NCBI GenBank assembly: GCA_043804035.1
Contig: JAZDJJ010000169.1
Coordinates: 1-40,890 of the forward strand
DNA: 40,890 bases
Source: JAZDJJ01 sp043804035
GTDB taxonomy: Bacteria > Bacteroidota > Bacteroidia > Palsa-948
Direction: 5' to 3'
This document shows positions 8,386 through 17,568 of this stretch, piece after piece. The notes beneath the pieces were generated by a model, which searched no databases, was not told the origin of the DNA, and worked only from the letters and a program-made list of their open reading frames with translations. The first letter of the stretch is position 1; every line of letters starts with the position of its first letter. A program made the position numbers and the translations under genes.

Positions 8386-11300
8386 TTAGAAATCAAGTAT
8401 AACTCCGATACGAATTCTTCTTGGAATGCTGTAGAAAGAAGGATTAGCCATTTTAATAGTATACAAATCTTCAAAAGATTGAGGGCTTGCATAGCCATTG
8501 ATCTGGTTTTGGCTTTCGGGAGCACTCAGATAGCCATCATCATTAGGGTCGCCTGTATAACGATACAAGTTAAGTACATTTTTCGTATTAAGTACATTGA
8601 GCACTTGCAGATACACATTAAGATTGGATGACTTGGCTTTATCTCCTTCTCCCCCCCATTTAAGTTCTATGTTTTTGTCAATGCGCAGGTCAATACGATT
8701 TTGCCATGGCAAATTAGAACCGTTGATTTTTCCTTTCAGTGAGGTACGAGCGTTTTGACCAAATACCACCTGATCACCTCCATTGCCATTGCCTGAAGTT
8801 AAATTTTGCTGACGGGAATAAGGGAGACCGGAACCGGCACGGAACACAATATTACCACCAAGATTTTCTAAAAGTGTTTTAATTAATGAACCGGAAGGTC
8901 CTCTGTAATCCTTTCCTTTGCCAAAGCGATAGTCGGCATTCAGCACAATAGCATGACGTTGGTCAAAATCCAATGGCATGGTGGTGCGCAGGTTGGGCTG
9001 TCCTTCATTTATAATGTTATGTGCAGTACCAACAGCTGAACCTGTACCTTCAGCAAATTGCAGGGTATAAGAAGCTGTCAACTGCACATTATCCGTTCTG
9101 CGCAAATCGTAAGCCATAGTAAATCCTTTTGCTGTACCAAAGTCAATATTGCCATAAGTTATATATGTTTCAGGATAAGCACCATAAACATTTATCTCCT
9201 GTAGCATATCGCGCATCTCACGATAAAAGGCAGAAAGAGAAAGTGCAGAATTTTTCTTTTCATTCAAGGTTTGTCTGAATCCTACTTCATAATCAATGGT
9301 ACGCTCGGCTTTCAAAGAAGGTCTACTGTATATACTGCCAAGCCTATTAGGAGGACGTTGGCTCAAAACATCATAGTGAGCAAAGAAATTTGCAAGGTCG
9401 GAAATCGGGAAAGTAAAGGCAATACGTGGCATGAAAGTAGTTTGAACATCATACATTTTGAATACATTATGCACATCAGATGAATCTAATAATCTTGTTT
9501 TACTTTCGTTGGGATATTTAAGATATGGCTGAATGGTTGTGCCTTGCATCAACAAAGCAGGGTCGGAAATCTGAATGCCCTTGCTATTATACCATTGGTC
9601 TCCATCGCGATAGCCGACTACTGTGAGAGGATTTCTGGCATTATTTACATACACCACAAAGTCGGAGCCAACATTTGAAGGATGATTGAACTTGATAGAT
9701 TCTTTCACTGTGTATGCTTCATGCGACAGGTACTTATCTTTTAGTACTGGCTGGTTAGTATTAAAATTATCAACACGCAATCCGATATTGAATTTCATAT
9801 CCTTGATATCAAATTTATCCTGAAGATAACCTGCCATATAAATTGGCTGGTAAGACGGAACAATACGAGTATAATTATCATTGGCGTCTTTCTCTTTATA
9901 GTATTTTTCAAGTGAAGCAAGATTAAGAGATTGCTTGCCTGAAAGTTTTTTACCGTCATAAGAGTAGCCATAATAGGCACTACCCAATTCATCAGGACTG
10001 AACATACTTATATTAAAGATACTTGGGTCATAAGAATCAATATCAATCCATACATCATTGGCAATGTGCAATTGTTTCCTGATGGATTTATCAAATTGAC
10101 TTTGCAGAGCAGCATTGACTAATGGTTTAAAGACATAAACGGGATAAGCAGGATTGGTTATAATAGATCCTGTATAAATAGGTCCAGCGTAAAGAGAAGA
10201 ATCAGATTTGTCTAATTGAGCAATGTGTCTGTTAGCCAAACTGCGCATACTTGTCCATAATCCAATGGGATTCATTGCCCAGGATCTGTCATCTCTTTTT
10301 TCAAATTCAAACCCCGCTTGAATGGCATGGTTTTTTATATCCGCAGAAAAATTGCCTGTAATACGAATCTGCGACTGGTCTGCATTGGAGTACCCGTTAT
10401 ACTGGCGCCCTGTATTGTACCAAATTCTAAAGACATCATACGGGCGATCGCCATTAAGCATTCCATGCCCTTGTTGTATTTGGGTTGTGCTGTACGGTCT
10501 GCTAGGCGATAAAAAATCATAATATTGCTCAGTATAATTAGCACCAAGGGGATTTTGATTTCCTGCCGAAAAAGTTATAGCTGTATCTACCCATGTGCTT
10601 TGTACATAATATGTGCTGTCAATAGGAGCGATTTTATCGCTCATGAGTTTAAATCCCGGAACCCTATATTTATTAAATTTTCCCACATAACCATAGTCAA
10701 AAAAATTATCTTTATGCGTATCATCCTGAGTTGTCGCTTGGTATTTTGTATAACCAACCTGCAAAGTATAATAAGCATTATTGATAAGTGAAGTTGTTTT
10801 GTCGTCTTTTGATTTTTGTTGTTTACCAATTTTATGCATAATCTTTCCGTACATTCTCATTGTATTATATATGGTCTGAGGATTGTTACTTGGGTTAAGC
10901 AAAGCATATTCCCAAACAAAGCCATGATAATTTCCGTAATCCATAGATCCGCCAAGAGTAAAGGTTATATTATTACTTGGCTTAAAATCAATTTTACCTG
11001 CAAGTCGGGCAATGTTACTTCTTACATTTTGCCTTGCCTTGATATGTTCCAAGTCATTCATTTCCAAAAGTTCAGAATTAAGAAGATTACCTTCTCCCTT
11101 AGGATTTACATATAATGGTTTTTCTTCTAATTCTTTGAGTTTTTCATCTTTTACTTTATATACACCAATAGCAGATGGATATGGATCTTTTTCTGAAGAA
11201 ACTTCTCCTGAAAGGAAGAATCCGATTTTTGCATTTTTATTTCCAGTGCTGTCTTTCTTTATAAAAAGAGGACCGCCAACATTAAATCCGCCAAAGTTGT

Positions 11301-12042
11301 AACCATAAGCATCGGTGAGTTGGGATGACACCAATTCAACTCCACCAAAATAATCGGGGCGAATACCTCCACGTGTAGTAATATTGATGAACCCACCTGT
11401 TGCGTCACCGTATTGCGCCGGTACACCGCCTGTGATAACTGATATTTGCTCAATACTTGATTGAGGTAATCCATATGTACCACGTACTTTTTCGCCGTCA
11501 ATATAATAGTCAGTTCCCTGAGAACGAGATCCTTTGATGAACAAAGCGCCACCTTCATCTTGTTGAAAAACACCGGCAGTAGTGGAAGCAACAGAATTAA
11601 TATTTTTAGAAGGCATTGCCTGAAACTCTTCGCGGGTTACAGTTCCTCCTGTTGTTGTATTAGGGTCCTGAAGAGGTTCTTTGTAATCAGTAAGAACAAA
11701 TGTTTCAATTTCTTTAGCAGATGATTTTACTTTCATATCCTGATAAGCGGTTTTATCACCACTGATAATCATACCTCTTATAGTTAAGGTTTGATAACCC
11801 ACAGCCGCGGATTTTAAATCGTATTTGCCCGGAGTAATGGCTTTGATAGTAAAGTTGCCATCAATGTCGGCAATAGTTTTTGCAATGGCAGAGCCATTTA
11901 TTTCCAATTGTACATTGGCAAAGGAAATTGCTTCACCGTTTCCTTCATCAATAACTTTTCCTTTGAGCGCACCCAATTGTGCGAAGGATAACGTTCCTGT
12001 TGTGAACGCTACGAAAAGAATAGCAAGGATTTTTTTGAACAT
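8386..12042 (-). CDS. TonB-dependent outer-membrane receptor with N-terminal carboxypeptidase-regulatory domain
   Basis: A 1218-residue TonB-dependent receptor of the outer membrane. A signal peptide (MFKKILAILFVAFTTGTLSFA) is followed by a carboxypeptidase-regulatory-like Ig domain (about 25-115, with GNGEAISFANVQL and YQTLTIRGM), then a plug domain (about 130-235; the end of the plug is marked by GGVPAQYGDATGGFINITTR) and a beta-barrel to the C-terminus, which ends RIGVILDF. No SusD-type partner is adjacent, so it is not a classical glycan-uptake pair; the substrate is unknown. It has a good promoter (TTTG and TACATTTG) and appears to be transcribed alone. Its 3' flank contains the 21-bp palindromic array. 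Confidence 0.93.
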   Translation of the reverse strand: MFKKILAILFVAFTTGTLSFAQLGALKGKVIDEGNGEAISFANVQLEINGSAIAKTIADIDGNFTIKAITPGKYDLKSAAVGYQTLTIRGMIISGDKTAYQDMKVKSSAKEIETFVLTDYKEPLQDPNTTTGGTVTREEFQAMPSKNINSVASTTAGVFQQDEGGALFIKGSRSQGTDYYIDGEKVRGTYGLPQSSIEQISVITGGVPAQYGDATGGFINITTRGGIRPDYFGGVELVSSQLTDAYGYNFGGFNVGGPLFIKKDSTGNKNAKIGFFLSGEVSSEKDPYPSAIGVYKVKDEKLKELEEKPLYVNPKGEGNLLNSELLEMNDLEHIKARQNVRSNIARLAGKIDFKPSNNITFTLGGSMDYGNYHGFVWEYALLNPSNNPQTIYNTMRMYGKIMHKIGKQQKSKDDKTTSLINNAYYTLQVGYTKYQATTQDDTHKDNFFDYGYVGKFNKYRVPGFKLMSDKIAPIDSTYYVQSTWVDTAITFSAGNQNPLGANYTEQYYDFLSPSRPYSTTQIQQGHGMLNGDRPYDVFRIWYNTGRQYNGYSNADQSQIRITGNFSADIKNHAIQAGFEFEKRDDRSWAMNPIGLWTSMRSLANRHIAQLDKSDSSLYAGPIYTGSIITNPAYPVYVFKPLVNAALQSQFDKSIRKQLHIANDVWIDIDSYDPSIFNISMFSPDELGSAYYGYSYDGKKLSGKQSLNLASLEKYYKEKDANDNYTRIVPSYQPIYMAGYLQDKFDIKDMKFNIGLRVDNFNTNQPVLKDKYLSHEAYTVKESIKFNHPSNVGSDFVVYVNNARNPLTVVGYRDGDQWYNSKGIQISDPALLMQGTTIQPYLKYPNESKTRLLDSSDVHNVFKMYDVQTTFMPRIAFTFPISDLANFFAHYDVLSQRPPNRLGSIYSRPSLKAERTIDYEVGFRQTLNEKKNSALSLSAFYREMRDMLQEINVYGAYPETYITYGNIDFGTAKGFTMAYDLRRTDNVQLTASYTLQFAEGTGSAVGTAHNIINEGQPNLRTTMPLDFDQRHAIVLNADYRFGKGKDYRGPSGSLIKTLLENLGGNIVFRAGSGLPYSRQQNLTSGNGNGGDQVVFGQNARTSLKGKINGSNLPWQNRIDLRIDKNIELKWGGEGDKAKSSNLNVYLQVLNVLNTKNVLNLYRYTGDPNDDGYLSAPESQNQINGYASPQSFEDLYTIKMANPSFYSIPRRIRIGVILDF

Positions 12043-12075
12043 AAATAATAATTTATTAGGTTATTAAAGAAAATA

Positions 12076-12108
12076 CAAATGTATAAAAATATATCTTTCA
12101 CATGCAAA
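12076..12108 (-). promoter_or_regulatory. Promoter of the TonB receptor gene
   Basis: On the minus strand a TTTG at 12105-12108 is followed after 21 nt by TACATTTG at 12076-12083, matching the Bacteroidota -33/-7 arrangement (TTTG ... TAnnTTTG). The start codon at 12042 lies 33 nt further on. This is the most complete promoter match in the window. Confidence 0.65.
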
Positions 12109-12123
12109 TTTATTTTCATTTTT

Positions 12124-12552
12124 TTAGTACGAAGGTTTTTTCAATATTTCGTAAGATATAATTGCTTGTCGTATGTCAAAATCAATTACCGGTTCTTGTT
12201 CCTGCAAAACAGAATTTTGTTGTGTTTCGGTTTTTATTTTATGTGTAAAAAGTTTTTCTTTTAGAGGTGTATGCGTAACTTTTGCCTGATGATGTTTTGG
12301 TTGTTGGATTTGTTTTTCAGGAACTTGTACTTCGGGAACTTCACCTAACATTTGCTCCATCATTTTTTTAAATTCATCTCCTACGGTTGGCTGCGGAGAA
12401 TGTGGATTTGTATGCGGTTGAGTAGTTGTATGCTGAGGATTTTTATCAATAATAGGACGATTCTTTACTATTTTTTTTCTTGCTTTGATGATACTATATA
12501 TGATATAAACCATCACAAAAATTATATAGATGTAATTGGTATCGGCTTTCAT
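12124..12552 (-). CDS. Conserved small membrane-anchored protein, function unknown
   Basis: A 142-residue protein with one N-terminal membrane helix (about residues 7-22, YIYIIFVMVYIIYSII) followed by a basic stretch, a long Gln/Pro/His-rich polar linker (about 30-120) and a short C-terminal segment FDIRQAIISYEILKKPSY. Small proteins with a single anchor, low-complexity middle and a terminal D(I/L)R-A-(I/V)-SEIL-like block are, from memory, common in Bacteroidota; their role is not known. The ATG overlaps the stop of the upstream membrane protein (ATGA, 12549-12552), so the two are translationally coupled. Confidence 0.75.
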   Translation of the reverse strand: MKADTNYIYIIFVMVYIIYSIIKARKKIVKNRPIIDKNPQHTTTQPHTNPHSPQPTVGDEFKKMMEQMLGEVPEVQVPEKQIQQPKHHQAKVTHTPLKEKLFTHKIKTETQQNSVLQEQEPVIDFDIRQAIISYEILKKPSY

Positions 12553-14060
12553 TGATATTTTATTTTGTTAGATTTTTTTTGAAAGAACGGAAACTTTTTT
12601 AAAAATTTTTCTTTGTCAAAGATAAACAATAATGCAATCAGCAAAAAAGGCAATGCAGGAACTTTATATCTGACAATGGCTCCGAGGATGGGAGTGGCGA
12701 TGCTTGTAAGAATAAACAAAAGAAATACAATACTCAAACAAAAATAAAATAAATGTCTATGTTCTATTTTTCTTACAAAAAATACAATGCTTAATATTAA
12801 CAATAAAAGGATAATAAAATTTTCAATAGCAGGAAAACCCATAAGAGCATTTTTCATTTCAAAAATATGAGGACGAAAAAATGTAGAGACAAATGCCACC
12901 GGGGAATTTTTTATGATGCTCCATATATTCGGATAGAGGATAGGAATATCTATTTTACTGCCAGCAGGATCCATGTTGAAGTAAACCCAATAAGTATTTG
13001 TATCTACCGAACTTTCTATGATGTTTGTGTCTGAGAAATTTTCTTTTGCCCAATCAATATATGGAACTCCGGGTTTTATTTTGCAGTAATCGGGTCTGTC
13101 TTTTAAATAAACAATCCTGTCTTTTATTTCCGGTTTGATATACACAAAACGTTTTACTTTTTCATTGCCAAGATAACTTCCTCCTCTTGCCAGATGAATG
13201 CTATGCTTTTGTTTTTCCATAAGCATAAACCGAATGTCATAATCAGGAATATTGAAGCCGATAAAAAAATATGCAGTGAAAACAAAAATATATTTTATCT
13301 CCGGCATTCTGAATCCTGTTTTTACAATCCATGCATTAGCAAGAAGCGCAGGAAGTACAATCAGTAAAATATATAATTTGGTAAAGAATAATAATCCAAG
13401 GAAAAAAACTATCAATAAAAATCTTTTCGTTGAAAATTTTTTGTTGATTGCTTTATGAAAATGATAGATGAGCATGCCCATACTAAAAAGAATAAGTCCT
13501 TCTTTCAAAACACTTGAACCCCAAAATAAAACCGATGGAATTAAAAATACACTCACGAATAATTCTTTCTTTTTGTTTTTGAAGAAAGGAAGAAACGTTT
13601 TATAAATACCAACAAGTCCGCATAATGAAAGGAAACTCATAAAAACTGTATGCACATGAAAATATCCAAACGAAAATAAACTGACAAGCGCATTGAAACG
13701 AATAAGAGTACGACTTTCATTATATAATCCCTGATCATATTCCTTTGACCAATAATTCATTTGCTGATAATATTTTTCAAGTTCTGCATCATGAAAATCT
13801 AATAATATTTTTACATAGTTCATCGGTTTTTCAAATAAGACATTGTATATTATGTTCCCGTCTTTGAAGTAATAAAAGATATCGCCGCCATTATAGTGAA
13901 AAGAATAAATTGCCCATAACGCGATGCCAAATATTATTTTCAGGAGAAACACAGCAACAAGCCATTTTCTTGAAATACATTCTGTATTAAAAAAATTTAA
14001 CCGACTGATAAGGAAAATAAACAGGAAAGAGTAAATTAAAGTAAGAGCAATTTCAAACAT
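12549..14060 (-). CDS. Multi-pass integral membrane protein, function unknown
   Basis: A 503-residue protein with roughly ten hydrophobic segments, starting at residue 1 (MFEIALTLIYSFLFIFLIS) and ending in a basic tail. A soluble extracytoplasmic stretch lies at about 280-370. The layout resembles polytopic glycan-related proteins (GT-C-like or polymerase-like), but I see no diagnostic motif and make no functional call. It is the first gene of a two-gene operon with the small anchored protein at 12124-12552, sharing an ATGA overlap. Confidence 0.8.
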   Translation of the reverse strand: MFEIALTLIYSFLFIFLISRLNFFNTECISRKWLVAVFLLKIIFGIALWAIYSFHYNGGDIFYYFKDGNIIYNVLFEKPMNYVKILLDFHDAELEKYYQQMNYWSKEYDQGLYNESRTLIRFNALVSLFSFGYFHVHTVFMSFLSLCGLVGIYKTFLPFFKNKKKELFVSVFLIPSVLFWGSSVLKEGLILFSMGMLIYHFHKAINKKFSTKRFLLIVFFLGLLFFTKLYILLIVLPALLANAWIVKTGFRMPEIKYIFVFTAYFFIGFNIPDYDIRFMLMEKQKHSIHLARGGSYLGNEKVKRFVYIKPEIKDRIVYLKDRPDYCKIKPGVPYIDWAKENFSDTNIIESSVDTNTYWVYFNMDPAGSKIDIPILYPNIWSIIKNSPVAFVSTFFRPHIFEMKNALMGFPAIENFIILLLLILSIVFFVRKIEHRHLFYFCLSIVFLLFILTSIATPILGAIVRYKVPALPFLLIALLFIFDKEKFLKKFPFFQKKSNKIKYQ

Positions 14061-14077
14061 GGGAAAAAATAATTATC

Positions 14078-14139
14078 GGACTTCAGCCCGAAATAGTACT
14101 TGCAAATTTTGACCAACCATCATTTTTGGGCTAAAGCCC
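14078..14139. repeat. Dispersed inverted repeat (GGACTTCAGCCC / GGGCTAAAGCCC)
   Basis: GGACTTCAGCCCGAAAT (14078-14094) faces ATTTTTGGGCTAAAGCCC (about 14122-14139), an imperfect inverted pair of a type often dispersed in bacterial intergenic DNA. The rest of the 334-bp gap 14061-14394 shows a variant MITE end TGCGAAAGTCCTA near 14249 and the GH3 promoter, but no gene. Confidence 0.5.
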
Positions 14140-14363
14140 TTTCTGTTGATAATATTCTTTTGTCCGTTGCCTAAAGCAACAGCAATTGATTACAATGCAA
14201 TTTTTTCACACGATTAGCGGTAAAACTATTTTTTTCTAAAAATATCTTTTGCGAAAGTCCTATATTCATAATTTGAATTTGTTTCGTATTTCGTATTTAT
14301 GTTTTCCCGTTGGATTGTGGCTTGTCTACGTTCAGGTATACTCATCAAAATTAAACTTTAATG

Positions 14364-14371
14364 TATTTTCG
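14364..14371 (+). promoter_or_regulatory. Likely -7 element of the GH3 gene
   Basis: TATTTTCG within TTTAATGTATTTTCGC, one base off TAnnTTTG, 23 nt before the ATG at 14395. The toxin-antitoxin pair has a very similar element (TATATTCG, 25332-25339), also preceded by TTAATG. Confidence 0.4.
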
Positions 14372-14394
14372 CTTTTCAATTTTACGAATTACTA

Positions 14395-16401
14395 ATGAAA
14401 ACAAAGTATAGATATTCTCCGTTAATTATTTATCTATTATTTGTTTGCAATTCTTTTTCTCAACCTGTCTTTTTAAAATCCTCAACTATTTCGTGGGCTG
14501 ATTCTGTTTTTAATTCTCTCACACCCAAACAACGCATCGGGCAATTGTTTATGGTTGCTGCATATTCAAATGAAAAAACTGATACAGCGAAAATAAAAAA
14601 ACTAATTAACAACTGCGGCATCGGAGGAATAATTTTTTTTCAGGGCGGACCTTATCGTCAGGTATCGCTTACAAATTATTATCAATCACTTTCAAAAGTT
14701 CCATTGATGATTTCTATTGATGCAGAATGGGGATTAGATATGCGGATAGACAGCACAGTTCGTTTTCCACGACAAATGACACTTGGCGCTATTCCTCCCA
14801 AAGCCGATTCTCTCATTTATTTGATGGGAAAAGAAATTGCCCGTCAGTGCAAGTTGATTGGCATTCATGTAAATCTTGCTCCTGTGGTTGATATAAATAA
14901 TAATCCGATGAATCCAGTTATTGGCACACGTTCGTTTGGTGAAAATAAATATGATGTAACACGAAAATCATTGTTGTACATGAAAGGATTACAAGATGGA
15001 GGAATACTTGCTGTGGCAAAACATTTTCCCGGACATGGCGATACCGACAGTGATTCTCATAAAACTCTTCCAACTGTTTTTCATTCAAAAGAAAAAATAG
15101 ATACGTTAGATTTATATCCGTTCAAGGAACTTATTAAACAAGGAGTGGGCGGTGTAATGGTAGCACATTTATTTATTCCTGCTTACGACACAACAAGAAA
15201 TATTGCTTCCACTCTTTCTTCAAAGATTGTAAATGATTTACTAAAGAATGAATTAAAGTTTCAAGGACTGATTTTTACTGATGCACTTAACATGAAAGGT
15301 GTGAGTAAATATTTTAAGCCCGGCGAAGTGGATGTAAAATCTCTTCTTGCCGGCAATGATGTATTATTATTTTCGGAAGATGTTCCAAAAGCAGTTACCG
15401 AAATTATCAAAGCGATAGAGCGAAAAGAAATCACGCAGGAAGAAGTTGATGCTCGCTGTAAAAAAATTCTTTTAGCAAAACAATGGTGCGGGTTAAATAA
15501 ATATTCTCCGATAGATACCACTCATCTTTTTAGCAATTTAAATTCAGAACACAGCGATTATCTTAACATTCTGCTTGCCGAAAATTCTGTTACACTTTTG
15601 AAGAATAAAAATAATTTAATCCCACTCAGGAACCTTGATACATTGAAAATTGCAACTGTAACTATTAGAACAAAAGGAGTAAATAATTTTCTTCAGATGC
15701 TCAGGTTATATTCTCCAATGAAACATTTCTTTCTTCCTAAAGAGCCGACAGATATAGAAATAGATTCTTTATTAAAAAAACTAAACAATTACAATCTGAT
15801 AATCATTGATGTTTCTTCAACTAACAATGACATCAAACATGATTTTGGAATTACCAAACAATCCATCAAGTTCATTATGCAGGCAAGCAAAAGAGCAAAA
15901 GTCATAGTAGATTTTTTTGCAAATCCTTACTCGCTTACTTTGTTAGATTCTGCATGGAAAAGCACAGATGCAATTATCATGTCTTACGAAAACACAGCAT
16001 CACAAATGAGTTTGTCTTCTCAACTTATTTTTGGTGGAATTTCTTCAAAAGGAAAATTACCGATTACGGCATCACAGCAATTTCCTCTCCATTCAGGAAT
16101 AAATTCTGATACTTCTATACGTTTTAAATACACAGTTCCTGAAGAACTTGACATTGATTCAAAAAAACTTTCCATGATTGATTCTATTGTGATGAAAGGA
16201 ATTAACGAGAAAGCATTCCCGGGATGTCAGGTATTTCTTGCTAAGAATAGAAAGGTCTTTTATTACAAAACATTTGGATATCATACTTATGAAAATAAAA
16301 GCACAGTGAAGAAAGATGATATTTATGATTTGGCTTCTGTTACAAAGATTGCATCCACCACAGCAGCAGTTATGAAATTAGTGGATGAAAAAAAAAAATA
16401 A
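14395..16401 (+). CDS. GH3 beta-N-acetylglucosaminidase-like domain, N-terminal part of a frameshifted GH3-beta-lactamase gene
   Basis: A 668-residue product with a signal peptide (MKTKYRYSPLIIYLLFVCNS, cut near FSQ). Residues about 35-370 form a glycoside hydrolase family 3 domain of NagZ type: KHFPGHGDTDSDSH carries the catalytic His of the NagZ loop, and GLIFTDALNMKGV carries the expected Asp nucleophile. A GH3 C-terminal-like region follows (about 390-560). From about residue 580 a class C beta-lactamase/serine hydrolase domain begins, with the SxxK nucleophile motif SVTK near residue 650, but the frame stops in an A11 tract (16388-16398) only about a dozen residues later. The rest of that domain is open in the -1 frame (16455-17324). 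Together they would be one exported protein of about 976 residues, a domain pairing known in Bacteroidota and expected to act on cell-wall material. Confidence 0.88.
   Translation: MKTKYRYSPLIIYLLFVCNSFSQPVFLKSSTISWADSVFNSLTPKQRIGQLFMVAAYSNEKTDTAKIKKLINNCGIGGIIFFQGGPYRQVSLTNYYQSLSKVPLMISIDAEWGLDMRIDSTVRFPRQMTLGAIPPKADSLIYLMGKEIARQCKLIGIHVNLAPVVDINNNPMNPVIGTRSFGENKYDVTRKSLLYMKGLQDGGILAVAKHFPGHGDTDSDSHKTLPTVFHSKEKIDTLDLYPFKELIKQGVGGVMVAHLFIPAYDTTRNIASTLSSKIVNDLLKNELKFQGLIFTDALNMKGVSKYFKPGEVDVKSLLAGNDVLLFSEDVPKAVTEIIKAIERKEITQEEVDARCKKILLAKQWCGLNKYSPIDTTHLFSNLNSEHSDYLNILLAENSVTLLKNKNNLIPLRNLDTLKIATVTIRTKGVNNFLQMLRLYSPMKHFFLPKEPTDIEIDSLLKKLNNYNLIIIDVSSTNNDIKHDFGITKQSIKFIMQASKRAKVIVDFFANPYSLTLLDSAWKSTDAIIMSYENTASQMSLSSQLIFGGISSKGKLPITASQQFPLHSGINSDTSIRFKYTVPEELDIDSKKLSMIDSIVMKGINEKAFPGCQVFLAKNRKVFYYKTFGYHTYENKSTVKKDDIYDLASVTKIASTTAAVMKLVDEKKK
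16388..16398 (+). other. A11 tract: site of -1 frameshift in the GH3-beta-lactamase gene
   Basis: GTG GAT GAA AAA AAA AAA TAA ends the upstream frame. Reading one base back, or with one more A, gives ...DEKKKINVDDYLCYHLPELEG, which joins smoothly to the downstream beta-lactamase half. The cause may be a one-base assembly error, a real mutation, phase variation by tract length, or slippage by RNA polymerase or ribosome on A11. Confidence 0.85.
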
Positions 16402-16454
16402 ATGTTGATGATTATCTCTGCTATCATCTGCCCGAATTAGAAGGAACTAATAAG

Positions 16455-17324
16455 ATGAACATCAATATCAGAGAGATGATGACGCATCAGGCAGGACTGA
16501 AAGATTGGATTCCGTTTTATCTGCACACAATGAGTAAAGGAGAATATAAACCGGGTATTTATAGCAAAGTACAAAATGATAGTTTTCCCTATCGTGTAGC
16601 AGAAAAATTTTACATTCATCATAGTTATCCTGATACCATCTTCAAAAAAATTTATGATTCTCCATTAAGTGAAAAACATGAGTATAAATACAGCGACTTT
16701 GGATTTTATTTTATGCATAAAATTGTTGAACGCTCTTCGGGAGTAATGTTGAATGAATTTGTTCAAAAGAATTTTTACTCTCCTCTTGGTTTGTCAACTA
16801 TGTGCTACCGTCCTCGCGAACGGTTTGACATAAAAAGAATTGTTCCTACTGAATATGATGTTGGGTTCAGAAAACAATTAATACGGGGCGATGTTCATGA
16901 TCCTGGCGCTGCTATGCTTGGAGGAGTGGCAGGGCATGCAGGATTATTTTCTGATGCAAACGACCTTGCTGTGATGATGCAAATGTTTTTGCAAAAAGGT
17001 GAATATGGAGGCAAAAGATATCTGGACTCTGCTACCGTTAATGAATTTACTAAATGTCAGTTTTGTGCAGATAACCGCAGGGCTCTTGGCTTTGATAAAC
17101 CCGAAACTAATCCGCAAAAAGATAGCCCCGTCTGCAATTGTGTTTCGGAGCGAAGTTTTGGTCATCAGGGTTTCACGGGAACAATCACTTGGGTTGATCC
17201 TGAAAAAGAATTGGTTTATGTTTTTCTTTCCAACCGCGTTTATCCCGATATAGAAAATAATAAAATAAATAAAATGGGTATTCGCAATGCAATTTTGAGA
17301 GTGGTTTATAAAGCGATAAAGTAA
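16455..17324 (+). CDS. Beta-lactamase/serine hydrolase C-terminal half of the frameshifted gene
   Basis: A 289-residue frame starting at an internal ATG, continuous in the -1 frame with the preceding GH3 gene from about 16399. It contains the remaining class C beta-lactamase signatures: YKYSDFGFYFM (the Y-S-D/N element) and HQGFTGTITWVDP (the HxG element replacing KTG), and ends normally. It lacks its own SxxK nucleophile, which lies in the upstream frame, so alone it cannot be a complete enzyme. No promoter was seen inside. The most likely reading is one gene, 14395-17324, broken or bridged at the A11 tract. Confidence 0.85.
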   Translation: MNINIREMMTHQAGLKDWIPFYLHTMSKGEYKPGIYSKVQNDSFPYRVAEKFYIHHSYPDTIFKKIYDSPLSEKHEYKYSDFGFYFMHKIVERSSGVMLNEFVQKNFYSPLGLSTMCYRPRERFDIKRIVPTEYDVGFRKQLIRGDVHDPGAAMLGGVAGHAGLFSDANDLAVMMQMFLQKGEYGGKRYLDSATVNEFTKCQFCADNRRALGFDKPETNPQKDSPVCNCVSERSFGHQGFTGTITWVDPEKELVYVFLSNRVYPDIENNKINKMGIRNAILRVVYKAIK

Positions 17325-17337
17325 CTGATGTTACGTA

Positions 17338-17568
17338 AAAATTCTTCCTGCTTTCCCTAAAATTCTTCCTGCTTTCCCTAAAATTCTTCCTGCTTTCTCT
17401 AAAATTCTTCCTGCTTTCCCTAAAATTCTTCCTACTTTCCCTAAAATTCTTCCTACTTTTTTCAAAATTCTTCCTACTTTCCCCAAAATTCTTCCTACTT
17501 TCCCTAAAATTCTTCCTACTTTATCTAAAATTCTTCCTACTTTCCCTAAAATTCTTCCTACTTTATCT
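17338..17568. repeat. Eleven tandem 21-bp pyrimidine-rich repeats
   Basis: Eleven units of exactly 21 bp, consensus AAAATTCTTCCTRCTTTCCC plus a final T. The first four units carry TGC and the last seven TAC at position 12-14; units 3, 6, 7, 9 and 11 vary in the last bases. The array fills the gap between two convergent genes, starting 13 bp after the beta-lactamase stop and running 6 bp into the 3' end of the orphan gene (stop at 17563-17565). One AAAATT tract per 21 bp means the A-tracts are in phase with two helical turns, so intrinsic DNA bending is expected. One strand is almost purine-only (AGGGAAAGTAGGAAGAATTT). Confidence 0.9.

Noticed and set aside
17338..17568. CRISPR array or guide-type array
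   Set aside because: Units are contiguous 21-bp copies with no spacers and no cas or nuclease gene nearby.
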